Source: Caldifarciminota bacterium
GTDB taxonomy: Bacteria > Hydrothermota > UBA3073
Reading direction: 5' to 3'
NCBI GenBank assembly: GCA_030606335.1
Contig: JAUWGP010000010.1
Location: 1-64,000, forward strand
DNA: 64,000 bases
Positions 28,662 through 38,538 of the stretch are shown one piece after another. The translations under genes were made by a program, and so were the position numbers. The first letter of the stretch is position 1. Each line of letters starts with the position of its first letter. A model generated the notes under the pieces. It saw only the letters and a program-made list of their open reading frames with translations, searched no databases and was not told the origin of the DNA.

Positions 28662-28668
28662 ATTTACC

Positions 28669-31164
28669 TCACTTATTTAATACAAAGACTAACTCTTTCC
28701 TTTCGTATTTTTCTTTGGTGAAGACCATACGAACTCTTATTATTCTGTTTTTCTCACCAATAATTTTACCGCCCTTTATTGATGTTATTTTAAATGGTAG
28801 AGATATGCTAAATTCCTGATCTCCCTTACCATCAACTATTATGTGGAATCTATCGTTTTTAATAAAATAATCTACCATTTTAAGACTTAGAGTTTCGTCA
28901 CCGATGTGGGGATTGGTAGATGGTATGATGATATTAATCCCTGGTTTATACTCTATTATAATCTCAGTCTCTTCTTCAAGTAGTATGTCCATCAGGCAGT
29001 GTACATCGTGTGGTGTTCTCTCAACATTGAATTCGATACCCTTTCCATTAGCGAGAACCCGTAGTATCTCTGCGCCAATTCCAAAGGAAGGAGAAAATTT
29101 AAGCCTGTATATTTTATCCCCTTTATTCTTCGCATTTAAACAGAGTATACCATTATCTCTCTTAATGGAGAAGTCAAAGAGAGTTTTTCCGATCTTGACA
29201 TTTTTTATATCTGCATATTCCCATTGTGGAGGTAGATGGGGAGTGAAATAGATAATTTTCTCAATTTCATCTCCCTCAAGACCAAATAATCCCCTTATGA
29301 TTGGAAGTGTAATACCAACAGAGGAGAATATCTGATGGGGGACGGATTCATCAAGTGGTATATAGGTGTTACCGGATAGAAGTTCAGGTGCAAAACCAGG
29401 TGCATCAATAAAATTAAGTCTCGAGTTTGCTATCAGATGTTCAAATCCCGCATAAGGTCTATGATACTTGTATTCAGCAAGTGCTGCATATCCTGTAAGA
29501 AACGGCCATACAGTGCCGTTGTTATAGCTGAGTGGATCATAGAATCTGCTCTCATTTGAGATAGACCTTATTCCCCAGTCTGTACTCATCTTAGAAGAGG
29601 AAAAATTGCATAGCATTTTTTCTGCCTTAGTTTGCTCTAAGAGTCCAAAAACCATAGGAATAGATGCCCAAACAGATACCTCATCAATGAATCCTTTTTC
29701 AAGTATAGCAAAATTGAAAATTTTCTTACTTTTATTCCAGAATTTATTATTTAAGTTTTGTATTGCTTTTTCGTACAATTCGTTTGCATCTTCTAATAAC
29801 TCCTCATCTCCAATAATCTTAGATAGACCTCGTATGGTCTCGAGTGCCTTTGTCCATATTCCAGCAAGGTATATATCAACCTTCATCTTCTGTCTTAACG
29901 GACCTGTTTCGATCGCAGCAAGACCTGCAATAGTATTTTCCATAAGTCCATCTTCGTCGGTATCTGCATTCTTACAGTAATCATATGCCTTCCTGACTGA
30001 TTCCCAGATTTCTTTTAAAAAAGTTGTATCTCCTGAACATCTAACATAGTCACCAATCGATACTATGTAATAAGGAGTAGTTTCACCATGATAAAAACCA
30101 TATCCATACTCCTCAAACCATGGAATTATTCCACCACTCTGCGATAGCTCATGCATGATCTTACCATCTTCTCTTTGATATTTTTTGAGAAAGAGAAGTG
30201 CATTTTTGCTGGTCTCAAAGTCACCATATGAATTCAATGCAAGAGAGGCAAGAAGTGCATCACCACCAAAGAACCATGCAAAACCGGGTCTTTCACTCCT
30301 TCCAGATGTGTTATAACCCGCTACAAGCCCTGAACCAAGATGAGGATTTGTAACAAAACCCTTATCAATTGCAACCTTTGACCATTCAAAGGATAGATTG
30401 AGTAGAGAATCAGGTGTGTTGATAGACATAAGTTCGTTCTTTAAATTCTCATAATGTACTTTTGTTGTAGAAAAGAGGTCATCAATATGAGGTAGTATAT
30501 CCTCGTAGATCTTCCTCGCCTCTTCTCTCCCGTTCACACTGGATGTTACTATAATAGGTATCCTGTACCTCTTTTTGGGTTCTATTTGAAAGGCAATCCT
30601 GCTTGGCAAGTCTGGAAGGTTATGAGCAGGACCAGATGATAGATTTTTTGCATATGGAGAACCTATAATTGCTCCATATCTCCCTCGTGCTTCACCTATA
30701 ACAAAACCGGGTATTCCCTCATCCCAGTATGAATATTGACCCCCCAGACCTGCAGGCCACATAGGTAAAAGGTCGAGATAAAATCCAGCAATCACTGTAA
30801 GGGGTTTTTCTGATATAATATCAAGAAGTACAATACATGCCTCTTCATCGAGTGGAACTAAAAAGGTCTCTTTCATCGTAAATGACTGGTGTGCATATGT
30901 TATGGTTGTAGCCTCAGGTGAGCAGGTTATTTCTCTTGCAAGTTTTAAACCAGGAATCTCATATCCAAATTGGGGCATATCAAATGAAAGTGTAAAGTCA
31001 TGTAGAATCTTGAATGGATATATCCACATCTCACACCTTCCATCCTGGTAACCAAGAATTGAAGCCTTCTTACCTGTGGCATCAAAGAATGTGCTGGGAT
31101 TTACCACACTTGAGAGGGATATATCTTCAATACCCATTATTAGGAGGGGTAAAAAAAACATCAT
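28669..31164 (-). CDS. Exported six-hairpin glycosidase-like protein (amylo-1,6-glucosidase/GDE-like)
   Basis: An 831-aa protein with a short hydrophobic N-terminus (MMFFLPLLIMGI) that probably directs export. The N-terminal ~240 residues are beta-rich. Residues about 260-690 are an (alpha/alpha)6 catalytic region similar to glycogen-debranching-enzyme C domains: GFAWFFGGDALLAS, TDEDGLMENT, SYNNGTVWPFLTGYAAL and HRPYAGFEHL. The C-terminal part is beta-sandwich. It may act in the periplasm on an alpha-glucan-like or related oligosaccharide. An AGGAGG site precedes the start. Directly followed by the cytoplasmic relative at 26394. Confidence 0.78.
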   Translation of the reverse strand: MMFFLPLLIMGIEDISLSSVVNPSTFFDATGKKASILGYQDGRCEMWIYPFKILHDFTLSFDMPQFGYEIPGLKLAREITCSPEATTITYAHQSFTMKETFLVPLDEEACIVLLDIISEKPLTVIAGFYLDLLPMWPAGLGGQYSYWDEGIPGFVIGEARGRYGAIIGSPYAKNLSSGPAHNLPDLPSRIAFQIEPKKRYRIPIIVTSSVNGREEARKIYEDILPHIDDLFSTTKVHYENLKNELMSINTPDSLLNLSFEWSKVAIDKGFVTNPHLGSGLVAGYNTSGRSERPGFAWFFGGDALLASLALNSYGDFETSKNALLFLKKYQREDGKIMHELSQSGGIIPWFEEYGYGFYHGETTPYYIVSIGDYVRCSGDTTFLKEIWESVRKAYDYCKNADTDEDGLMENTIAGLAAIETGPLRQKMKVDIYLAGIWTKALETIRGLSKIIGDEELLEDANELYEKAIQNLNNKFWNKSKKIFNFAILEKGFIDEVSVWASIPMVFGLLEQTKAEKMLCNFSSSKMSTDWGIRSISNESRFYDPLSYNNGTVWPFLTGYAALAEYKYHRPYAGFEHLIANSRLNFIDAPGFAPELLSGNTYIPLDESVPHQIFSSVGITLPIIRGLFGLEGDEIEKIIYFTPHLPPQWEYADIKNVKIGKTLFDFSIKRDNGILCLNAKNKGDKIYRLKFSPSFGIGAEILRVLANGKGIEFNVERTPHDVHCLMDILLEEETEIIIEYKPGINIIIPSTNPHIGDETLSLKMVDYFIKNDRFHIIVDGKGDQEFSISLPFKITSIKGGKIIGEKNRIIRVRMVFTKEKYERKELVFVLNK

Positions 31165-31504
31165 AACTACCTCCTGCCGTTATTAAAAGTTCATTTAAAA
31201 AACCCTTAATTATTTATATTTCTCGTTTAGCGTTATCGAGACCCATTTTAAAGTTCAGATAGTAAGTAAGTGTATCAGCCAATCAGTGTATCAGTTGGAA
31301 GGTTATCAGCAGACCAGAGCATCAGATTCTGATATACTGATAATCTGATATTCTGCCCACTGATTTGCTGGTACCCTGATCCGCTTTGGGATTTGCCATT
31401 TAACATTTTAATTGTTTATTGCAACCAGGAGGTTGCTCCTACATTAAACATGTAACATTCAACATTTCATCTATTACCCCCACCTTCTACTCGCTACTTT
31501 CTTA
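31165..31504. repeat. 340-bp intergenic region: TATCAG/CTGATA repeats and a possible operator
   Basis: About 31266-31385 consists of repeated CAGTGTATCAG, GGTTATCAGC and CTGATAATCTGATATTC units, partly inverted. CAACCAGGAGGTTGCTCCTAC near 31427 is another palindrome, of a kind also seen in part at 58708. TCTCGTTTAGCGTTATCGAGA (31221-31241), about 57 bp before the ATG, has matching 5-bp ends and could bind a regulator. No ORF seen. Confidence 0.5.
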
Positions 31505-34108
31505 TCATTCGACAATCATCAATTGAACAAACGAGTATTGCTCAAAAAGTGTCGCCCAATTCTCTTTATCATTGTCGATATTTTCAAAATATATCCTGAA
31601 TGCAGGGGTTTTGCCAATCTCTGTTACAAGACCTATCATATCATTTCCTGGTATGGCAATCTCAATGGAATATATTCCATTATCCTCTTTACCTGAGAAG
31701 AGTATGTCGGATTCCTTTATAAGCCTTTCCCATTTTTTTAGATAAAGTGGGTCATTATCCCAGAGCTCAAAGTCGTGTTTCTCGCCAGGATGCATATTCT
31801 GGTTATATCTCCGAACTTCATCTGTGCAATCGAGTATCTTTACAGAAGAAAGTGAGTCCGGGGAGAAACAGATTTTATAATTATCTCTTGAATGCCACCA
31901 ACCGTCTCTTTTTGCATCTATATACAGCTCAATATCCGAATATCTATCAAGTTTAAACCCTATATATAGACAATCCTCATTCCAGTTCATATAGACCTTT
32001 GCAGACATTTCTGTATTCTTAAAATTAAGTACATCTGTGACCAATCCCCACTCATCTTCAATCTCTCCATCTATAACCCTTGTCCCTTTATGTATTACCT
32101 CATTTACTGCATAAAGAGGTAGGTTATCTACATTATCAGATACTCCATCTCCATCAGTATCCGAATATAATGGATCTGCTCCTGCATAGATACCTGCTGT
32201 AAACTCATGGAGGTCATTCAGTCCATCTGCATCCGTGTCCTTTTCAAGTAGAGAACTGCCAAATCGTTTCTCATCCATTGGAATCCTTTCGTCCATATCC
32301 GGGAACCCATCACCATCTTCATCCTCTGTCTCTATTATCTTACCCCATGGGGACTTAATGCAATCCCAATCCTTGAAGTCTCTCAACATATATGCTTGAT
32401 AATCAAAATGCTCTCCATGGGGTGTTTTAAGGTCAAGGGGACGGTCTCCATGGGCCATCTGTGGACATCCACTCATAGCATAAATAAGGTCAAGATTATG
32501 CTGAAATTCATGGGTAAATATCCATGTTATAGGTGTATACACTGTGTCTGATTTATCAGGATAACGTACACCTGTTCTTACAGGGTAGGGTCCAAGGCAG
32601 TATGTAGACTTTCCAAGTATTTTCATGCCACCATAACTGGTTCCTCCACCTTCTGGAGGATACACATATGAACAAAAGAAACCCCCGTACTCATTTTCCA
32701 ATATACCATATTTCTTAAGGTCAGGTTCGATTATATCTGGCCATGGATAACCCTCACCTTTGAAGAAGTGTTTGTCCCTGTACTCAGAAATCACCATATA
32801 TTCTACATCATAGTTTATTCTGCAGGATGAATTTCTCCAGGTAAAGAGTCGACCCAACTCAATACCCCTCTTTATTTTTTTAATTTCTTCTTCACTCAAC
32901 CTTCCTCCAGACGTATTTGTGTATATTACTGCAAGGACCTTTATATTTGTATACTCTGTATATCCAGTAGATGGTTGTAGTATCTCAACCTCTATCTCCT
33001 TAGATGGTATACCCTCATATCCATTTATATCCCTGCATCTAACAGTATATGAATATTTACCGGTGATAAGACGGTCATCAAAGGCAAATGTGTCCCTTAC
33101 TATAGCGATGGGCTCTGCCAAATCTGTCCTGTATACGCTATATCCAGATATATTCTTATATATAGAAGGTTGCCAGTAGAGCATACAGTTTCTATTGAGA
33201 GGTTTTGCACTGAGGTTTGTAGGACCTGGAATCATAATAGCTCCAGCTTCTGGAGAGGGTTCACTTATATCATTTTCCTCTATCTTCAATACTGAATATA
33301 AGTAAGAATTTCCATATTTGACATCTTTATCTATGTAGAATGTATCATTCACGGTTGTCAAATATTTTCCATTTCTCAACAACTCGAATCTGTTGCCAAC
33401 CTTATTCCAACTTATGTGTATATAAGAGTCGCTTACATTAACATCTGGTCCGGGTGGGGGAAGCGGATGATCAAATACAAGTTTGCTATGTGCACTCATA
33501 TTTCCGTTTTCATCCATACATACAATAGTATATATATATCTTCCAGAAGGTGGATTATCAGTAAATATATTTTCCGTACAAATACCCACTTTTATAAAAA
33601 GACCCTCATCACAGGACATATCTCTTCTATATATAATGTATCTTTTTCCAAGAGACCCATCCCATTTGAGAATTCTTTCTTTACCTGTCTTTAAGATTGT
33701 GACGTTATTAGGTCTCCCGGGGTCGGAAAATGGGAAAAGTGAGAGAGGGTTGTGAATATTCCCATTGTCTATGTCTTTCTCGCTTACAATGAATGATAGT
33801 ACACCCTGTTCATTGGTTGCGTTACAGGTAAAGATAACCGTGAAGGAATCCTGGATAAGGTCAGTACCAAAATTCCCGAGTTCAAATCCATAATAACCAT
33901 TTCCTGGTATTGGAGGGTCTTCACGTGGGCTCCACTTGGGGGAGGTTTCAGTTACTATGGTATCAATATCCCTGAATGCTATAAAACCACACTGGGGTGG
34001 AAGGTGCGTGCAAGAACTGCCATCTGAATGATTAACCTCTCCCCAGTTCACAAAGAAGTTTGCAACACCTATCTGGGAGATGAGAAAAAATAAAAGGTAC
34101 AGTATCAT
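31505..34108 (-). CDS. Exported multidomain HEFQHNLD metallopeptidase-like protein with TSP3 and CBM9-like domains
   Basis: An 867-aa secreted protein; signal peptide about 1-16. Residues about 17-130 are a module also found in the exported glycosidase 40992-44069 (NWGEVNHSDGSSCTHLPP ... IPGNGYYGFELGNF). FN3-type domains follow (about 130-385). The peptidase-like part (about 388-580) carries EGGGTSYGG and FTHEFQHNLD near 533, with HGD nearby. Three calcium-binding thrombospondin type-3-like repeats (DEDGDGFPDMDER, DTDADGLNDLHEF, DTDGDGVSDNVDN) occupy about 596-665. A C-terminal CBM9-like domain (about 675-867) follows. It lacks a CTD, so it is probably periplasmic or released otherwise. Likely a carbohydrate-associated protease, but activity is untested. 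Confidence 0.75.
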   Translation of the reverse strand: MILYLLFFLISQIGVANFFVNWGEVNHSDGSSCTHLPPQCGFIAFRDIDTIVTETSPKWSPREDPPIPGNGYYGFELGNFGTDLIQDSFTVIFTCNATNEQGVLSFIVSEKDIDNGNIHNPLSLFPFSDPGRPNNVTILKTGKERILKWDGSLGKRYIIYRRDMSCDEGLFIKVGICTENIFTDNPPSGRYIYTIVCMDENGNMSAHSKLVFDHPLPPPGPDVNVSDSYIHISWNKVGNRFELLRNGKYLTTVNDTFYIDKDVKYGNSYLYSVLKIEENDISEPSPEAGAIMIPGPTNLSAKPLNRNCMLYWQPSIYKNISGYSVYRTDLAEPIAIVRDTFAFDDRLITGKYSYTVRCRDINGYEGIPSKEIEVEILQPSTGYTEYTNIKVLAVIYTNTSGGRLSEEEIKKIKRGIELGRLFTWRNSSCRINYDVEYMVISEYRDKHFFKGEGYPWPDIIEPDLKKYGILENEYGGFFCSYVYPPEGGGTSYGGMKILGKSTYCLGPYPVRTGVRYPDKSDTVYTPITWIFTHEFQHNLDLIYAMSGCPQMAHGDRPLDLKTPHGEHFDYQAYMLRDFKDWDCIKSPWGKIIETEDEDGDGFPDMDERIPMDEKRFGSSLLEKDTDADGLNDLHEFTAGIYAGADPLYSDTDGDGVSDNVDNLPLYAVNEVIHKGTRVIDGEIEDEWGLVTDVLNFKNTEMSAKVYMNWNEDCLYIGFKLDRYSDIELYIDAKRDGWWHSRDNYKICFSPDSLSSVKILDCTDEVRRYNQNMHPGEKHDFELWDNDPLYLKKWERLIKESDILFSGKEDNGIYSIEIAIPGNDMIGLVTEIGKTPAFRIYFENIDNDKENWATLFEQYSFVQLMIVE

Positions 34109-34210
34109 TCCCCCTTCCCCGCTAAATAAATATCAAAAATACACACTAATAAGAAAATTGTAGCCACAGATTGCACAGATTTCCACAGATTAAAGTATTT
34201 TTTAAAAAAA
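34109..34210. repeat. CACAGATT / AATCCGTGG foldback repeat
   Basis: GCCACAGATTGCACAGATTTCCACAGATT and CAGTGAAATCCGTGGC are imperfect inverted ends around a T-rich centre, spanning about 34163-34229 and reaching the stop of the neighbouring gene. This resembles the sequences flanking the GxxExxY gene. Confidence 0.5.
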
Positions 34211-36436
34211 TCAGTGAAATCCGTGGCTCACTTTTGATTTTTGCATTATAGATATGGTAGCCGATTTTCCCATCACTCCCTCACTTTTACGTCTTCCATC
34301 TACAAAGACTACAAATCTATTATTCTCAAGTTCGACCTTTATTTTATGACCTTTATAAGGGACATTGTCTATCTTGAAGTACTGCAGACCAAGAGGAAGT
34401 GGGTCTATTATCAGGGAATTATCATCCTGTGGAAGAATACCACAAACATATTTTATTATGAGGTCTACAACCCAGGAGTGCTGATAGTCATTAACCCCTC
34501 TGTAGAGACAGGTCTTACCAGTATAAGGATTATAGTGTTCATAGGTATTAGGATATCTGATGTCACAATCAAGAAACATCATTTTTATAAACCTCTCTAT
34601 AAACCATCCTGCTGTTTCTCTCAGTGTTTCATCAAAGCTGTAGGCAACATTTGCGAGAGCCTCTGCTATGTGAGAATTGGTCATAGGCCATACCCTACCA
34701 TTCCATGGGCAGTTCATCCTTTTTTGCTTCCATTCGCCAAATGGGTTTGCCTGAGATTCGTCTATTGATGTTGATGGAACCGGGAAAGGTGTCCAGAACT
34801 CCTTTTTATTAAGTAGATGCCTCCTGATGCCCTTTAGGTATCTTTTATTGATGATGTCACTCATGTATGGATAGAAGCACACAGCTGCTTTGACTCCTGT
34901 TCGTTTACCTGTTTTGGGATTAATATCAAAGAACATTTCTTCTTTTGGATCCCACATTTCCTTAAGGATAGCATCCTTTATTTTTTCTGCTTCTTCTTTC
35001 CATATTTTAGCCTCTTTTGCTTTTCCAGTTTTTTCAGCAATAAAGGATAAAGCCTTACGAATACCATATTGGTAATATGTTGCATCAATACCCTTTAATC
35101 TAATACCCTTGTTTTCTTTATATATATCTGCCTTTTCATCCACACTTGTGTATCTTGGCATAAACTCCTGTCCTGTTTCCCACTGGTCAATCACATCGTA
35201 TAGATGACTATGTTCTCTATCTCTTTCTCTATCGAAGTATTCGGCATACCTAACAAGAGATGGGTATACTCTTTCAAGAAATGAGACATCAGGATGTATC
35301 CTGAAAATTTCTATAATCGTTGTTCCAAAATCGGCATGGTAAAATCCCCTCTCCTTTATATCAATCGGGTATAGGTGACCTGGATAGTTACCGTTATTCT
35401 CCTGTTCTTTTATGAAGTTAAGAAAACTTCCCTCTGCAACACGAGGGTTATCCATCCACCTTGTTTCAAGCATATGGCACTGTGCTGAGTAGGTTATTGG
35501 TACACGAAAGTATGCAGGCCCTTCACAAATACAGGGGTGCGAATATGAATTTTGCATCATAAGTAATTTAAGACCGTACCATCTATACCAGTAAAATTTC
35601 TCGATATATTTATTTGAACATTCAAAAGAGGGAACAGATTTGAAGAAATTACGCCAGTTTGTATCACTCTCATTTATAGGGTCATGGATTTTGAGAATAT
35701 CTCTAACCTGACTTTTTATACTGCTTGAGTCTTTTGCTACTGACATAAAGATTTTAAGCTCGGTATCTTTCTTTATTTTAAGATGTTTGTGTAATCCAAG
35801 ATAGAGTAAACCATCTAAATCTATTCCCCCATTATGAATCTCACAGGGAAGTTTACCATTAAATTTTTCATAGAAGGGCGTATATTCGAAAAATGGTTGA
35901 TTTGCTGTAGTTTCGGATAGATTTGCAGAGTATGTTGAGTGAGTCATACCAAGGAATACGGACATGGTTACTGGATATTTACCCCATAGTCGTCTATCTT
36001 TTTTAAAGAGAAATCCCTTATCATTGTGGGATATTAATACTGTTTTATCATCCACTATATTGACCTGGGCTGTCCAGAGTATTATATCAATATCTCTTCC
36101 TGTATCATCTCCCTTAAATCTCAGAATAGAGGTAAGGGTATCTCCAGAAAGCATTGAATCTGTCTCCAATAGGTAAAGTCCATCTATCAGTGAAAATTTT
36201 CTTTGAAGTTGAGAGGGTCTCCAAACCTTATCCACAAGAGATGGTTTTATCACCTTCCCATTACCCGATAGAATAGTAATGGTATAAAGTGGTTTTATAG
36301 GTATATTATAGAAATGTGCTTCATCCCATAATCCAGGAAGATGAAGCCATTCAGGGAAGAGTGGGGCAAAAATGAGAGAATCGCCACCCCCAAGATACCA
36401 CTTATCATCTCTGTCGAGTAGTTTTAAAACATCCAT
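34211..36436 (-). CDS. Cytoplasmic six-hairpin glycosidase-like protein (GH63/MGH1-like), operon with ABC permeases
   Basis: A 741-aa protein without signal peptide. The N-terminal ~230 residues are a beta domain. Residues about 250-690 show the MGH1/GH63 (alpha/alpha)6 pattern: YDVIDQWETGQEFMPRY (likely catalytic acid region), KEFWTPFPVPST, NCPWNGRVWPMTN and YEHYNPYTGKTCLYRG (likely catalytic base region). The start is preceded by AAGGAGG, 9 bp after the permease stop, so it is translated with the transporter and likely cleaves the imported sugar. It resembles 26394-28661 in layout but is clearly diverged. Substrate not determinable. Confidence 0.85.
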   Translation of the reverse strand: MDVLKLLDRDDKWYLGGGDSLIFAPLFPEWLHLPGLWDEAHFYNIPIKPLYTITILSGNGKVIKPSLVDKVWRPSQLQRKFSLIDGLYLLETDSMLSGDTLTSILRFKGDDTGRDIDIILWTAQVNIVDDKTVLISHNDKGFLFKKDRRLWGKYPVTMSVFLGMTHSTYSANLSETTANQPFFEYTPFYEKFNGKLPCEIHNGGIDLDGLLYLGLHKHLKIKKDTELKIFMSVAKDSSSIKSQVRDILKIHDPINESDTNWRNFFKSVPSFECSNKYIEKFYWYRWYGLKLLMMQNSYSHPCICEGPAYFRVPITYSAQCHMLETRWMDNPRVAEGSFLNFIKEQENNGNYPGHLYPIDIKERGFYHADFGTTIIEIFRIHPDVSFLERVYPSLVRYAEYFDRERDREHSHLYDVIDQWETGQEFMPRYTSVDEKADIYKENKGIRLKGIDATYYQYGIRKALSFIAEKTGKAKEAKIWKEEAEKIKDAILKEMWDPKEEMFFDINPKTGKRTGVKAAVCFYPYMSDIINKRYLKGIRRHLLNKKEFWTPFPVPSTSIDESQANPFGEWKQKRMNCPWNGRVWPMTNSHIAEALANVAYSFDETLRETAGWFIERFIKMMFLDCDIRYPNTYEHYNPYTGKTCLYRGVNDYQHSWVVDLIIKYVCGILPQDDNSLIIDPLPLGLQYFKIDNVPYKGHKIKVELENNRFVVFVDGRRKSEGVMGKSATISIMQKSKVSHGFH

Positions 36437-36445
36437 AAATCCTCC

Positions 36446-37285
36446 TTATCCCTTTACCCCGGTAATTACCATTCCTTTTATAAAGTATCTCTGAGCAAAG
36501 AAGAATATAGCAAGGCAAGGAAGCATAATAACGAGTGATGCTGCCATCATGAGATGTGGTTGAACTGCATAGAGCGAATTAAAATCCTGAAGAGCAAGTG
36601 CAAGTGTCTTTTTCTCTGGTGAATTCAGATAGATGAGCGGTCCCATAAAGTCGTTCCAGTTACCCATGAAAGAGAAGAGGGCAACTGTTAGAAGTGCAGG
36701 TTTAGAAAGTGGGAGGATTATTTTAAAAAATATACCAAAGTGGCTGCATCCATCTATCCTTGCAGCATCATCCAGTTCAGTGGGTATTGTCATAAAAAAC
36801 TGGCGAAGAAGAAATATGAAGAATGCACTACCACCTAAAAATGCAGGAACTGTCAATGGGTAAAATGTATCCACCCATCCAAGTGCCCTGAACTCAATAA
36901 ATATAGGAATCATAGTCACCTGTGCGGGTATCATCATTGTTGCGAGTAAGATAACAAACAATGGGTCTCTAAAAGGAAATCGCAATCTTGCAAATCCATA
37001 GGCAACAAGAGCGCAGGAAAATACATGACCAGTCATTGCAAGAAATGTGATAAGGAGGGTATTCCCGAGGGCTCTCCAAAAGTTTATTGCCCTTAAGGCG
37101 GTAAAATAGTTGTTCCATTGCGGTTTTCTCGGAAGCCATGCCATACTCTCTGCCTCTGCATAAGTCTTCAGGGATGTTGTAAGCATCCAGAAGAGAGGGA
37201 TGAGTATAATAAACACACCTACCAGTATTATGATGGTTGCAGCTATAGTCCATATTCTCCTCCGTGTTATTTTACTGTGTGTCAT
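36446..37285 (-). CDS. Sugar ABC transporter permease, MalG/UgpE type
   Basis: The ORF track begins at 37390, but the ATG at 37285 (MTHSKITRRR) has AAGGAGGG and overlaps the upstream stop as ATGA, so it is the better start (279 aa, the usual family length). Six membrane segments are visible, beginning WTIAATIIILVGVFIILIPLFWML. The EAA loop that docks the ATPase reads ELDDAARIDGCSHFGIFFKI. It ends GMVITGVKG, typical of MalG-type permeases. Pairs with the permease 37282-38202. Confidence 0.95.
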   Translation of the reverse strand: MTHSKITRRRIWTIAATIIILVGVFIILIPLFWMLTTSLKTYAEAESMAWLPRKPQWNNYFTALRAINFWRALGNTLLITFLAMTGHVFSCALVAYGFARLRFPFRDPLFVILLATMMIPAQVTMIPIFIEFRALGWVDTFYPLTVPAFLGGSAFFIFLLRQFFMTIPTELDDAARIDGCSHFGIFFKIILPLSKPALLTVALFSFMGNWNDFMGPLIYLNSPEKKTLALALQDFNSLYAVQPHLMMAASLVIMLPCLAIFFFAQRYFIKGMVITGVKG

Positions 37286-38202
37286 TTTCCCCTCCTTGCA
37301 CCTGCATAATATACCCACGCTGATGATGATTTGAGGATCAGAAGTGTAAATACAATTATAATAATAAAGAGGACCCATGCAAGTGCGCAACCATATCCCA
37401 TTCTGTGATATTGAAATGCCTGTCTGTAAAGGTTTAGAACATAAAAAAGCGTAGCATTGTTGGGTCCTCCACCCGTCATAATATAGGAACTCGTGAATAC
37501 CTGAAAGGACCCAATAACCCCCATAATCAGGTTAAAGAGAATAACTGGAGATAGCATGGGTAATGTAATGTGTCTGAACTTGCTCCACACACTTGCTCCA
37601 TCAATATCTGCAGATTCAAATAGATGTGTTGGTATACCCTGAAGGGCAGCAAGGTATATTATCATAGCTCCACCAACTGCCCATAGATTCATTATTATAA
37701 ATGATGGCAGTGCCCAGAATTCTGAGTATAACCAGGTCACAGGAGAACTTACGAGTTCTAAGACTGGCATGATATGCAGCAATTTTAGAATTGGATTGAG
37801 GACGCCGAAGTGTGGATTGAATATTTTCTGCCACAGAATCGCGACTGCAACGCCTGAGAGGATGGCTGGCATATAGAATATCGTGCGAAAGATGTTGATA
37901 CCCTTTACTCCCTGATTCATAAGAATTGCAACGAGGAGTCCGAATCCTAAGTTTAGTGGAATGGCGAAGACAGTATATATAAAGGTTACCTTGAGGCACT
38001 GATAGAGGAGAGGGTCTTCAATTAACCTCTTGTAATTACCTCCTCCCACAAATGCCGGTGGGGTTATAATATCCCACTTCATAAAACTCAGGAATAGAGA
38101 GGCTAAAATAGGTCCTATAATAAAGGCTAAAAATCCTATAAGCCATGGACTTATTGCAAAATATCCTGAAAGTGCCTCTCTTTTCCTTGCACCAAGGTTC
38201 AT
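37282..38202 (-). CDS. Sugar ABC transporter permease, MalF/UgpA type
   Basis: Start moved from 38247 to the ATG at 38202 (MNLGARKREA), which has AGGAGGG three bases upstream; length becomes 306 aa. It shows the typical N-terminal GYFAISPWLIGFLAFIIGPIL segment, six membrane helices, and EAA loop LFESADIDGASVWSKFRHITLP. With the MalG-type partner it forms the inner-membrane channel for the sugar delivered by the binding lipoprotein at 39501. The ATPase is not in this operon; the candidate is 61066-62187. Confidence 0.95.
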   Translation of the reverse strand: MNLGARKREALSGYFAISPWLIGFLAFIIGPILASLFLSFMKWDIITPPAFVGGGNYKRLIEDPLLYQCLKVTFIYTVFAIPLNLGFGLLVAILMNQGVKGINIFRTIFYMPAILSGVAVAILWQKIFNPHFGVLNPILKLLHIMPVLELVSSPVTWLYSEFWALPSFIIMNLWAVGGAMIIYLAALQGIPTHLFESADIDGASVWSKFRHITLPMLSPVILFNLIMGVIGSFQVFTSSYIMTGGGPNNATLFYVLNLYRQAFQYHRMGYGCALAWVLFIIIIVFTLLILKSSSAWVYYAGARRGK

Positions 38203-38538
38203 TTTCCCTCCTAAAGCATTTGTTGGTATTGTGCAAAATCTAACCACAGATTCACCCTGTTAAATAGATACAAAATTGAGTACGAGTAATTATCTCTGGT
38301 ACTTTATTTAACAGGGAAGCCACAGAGAGATAAAATTTATTTTTCTCTGTGTACTCAAATTCTCTATCAGCGTTTTTCTTGCTTGTAGCTCACCTCTGGT
38401 AAACTTTAGGTTCAATAGAAGAGAGCACAGAGGTTTTCTATTTTTTTCTTAATTTTCTACCTCAAAGATACTCCCTGCCCCGCACCTATTCATAGGTGCG
38501 GGGTGAATGTCCTCTGTGGTTTGTCATATTCTTTCATA
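38203..38538. repeat. Compound foldback element between lipoprotein and permease genes
   Basis: Starts AACCACAGATTCACC and ends GTCCTCTGTGGTTT. It contains the second copy of CCCTGTTAAATA (38255-38266) / TATTTAACAGGG (38305-38316) and a strong CCCCGCACCTAT/ATAGGTGCGGGG hairpin (38478-38503) that lies beyond the stop of the 38539 gene. The hairpin could attenuate transcription between the SBP pair and the permease operon. The middle carries a short open stretch that I could not assign. Confidence 0.65.

Noticed and set aside
31266-31385. CRISPR-like array
   Set aside because: The TATCAG/CTGATA units are short, irregular and partly inverted, without constant repeats and unique spacers; no cas genes nearby.
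34241-34768. 175-aa plus-strand ORF
   Set aside because: Antisense shadow of a well-supported glycosidase-like gene; the protein has no recognisable domain.
36446-37390. Long upstream start of the MalG-type permease (35 extra residues)
   Set aside because: The extra segment overlaps the MalF-type gene and lacks the usual permease N-terminus; the ATG at 37285 has a strong ribosome site and ATGA overlap.
38308-38430. Open stretch reading LLLNLKFTRGELQARK on the minus strand, considered as another GxxExxY remnant
   Set aside because: Only LLLN matches the family's C-terminus; too short to support against chance in AT-rich repeat DNA.
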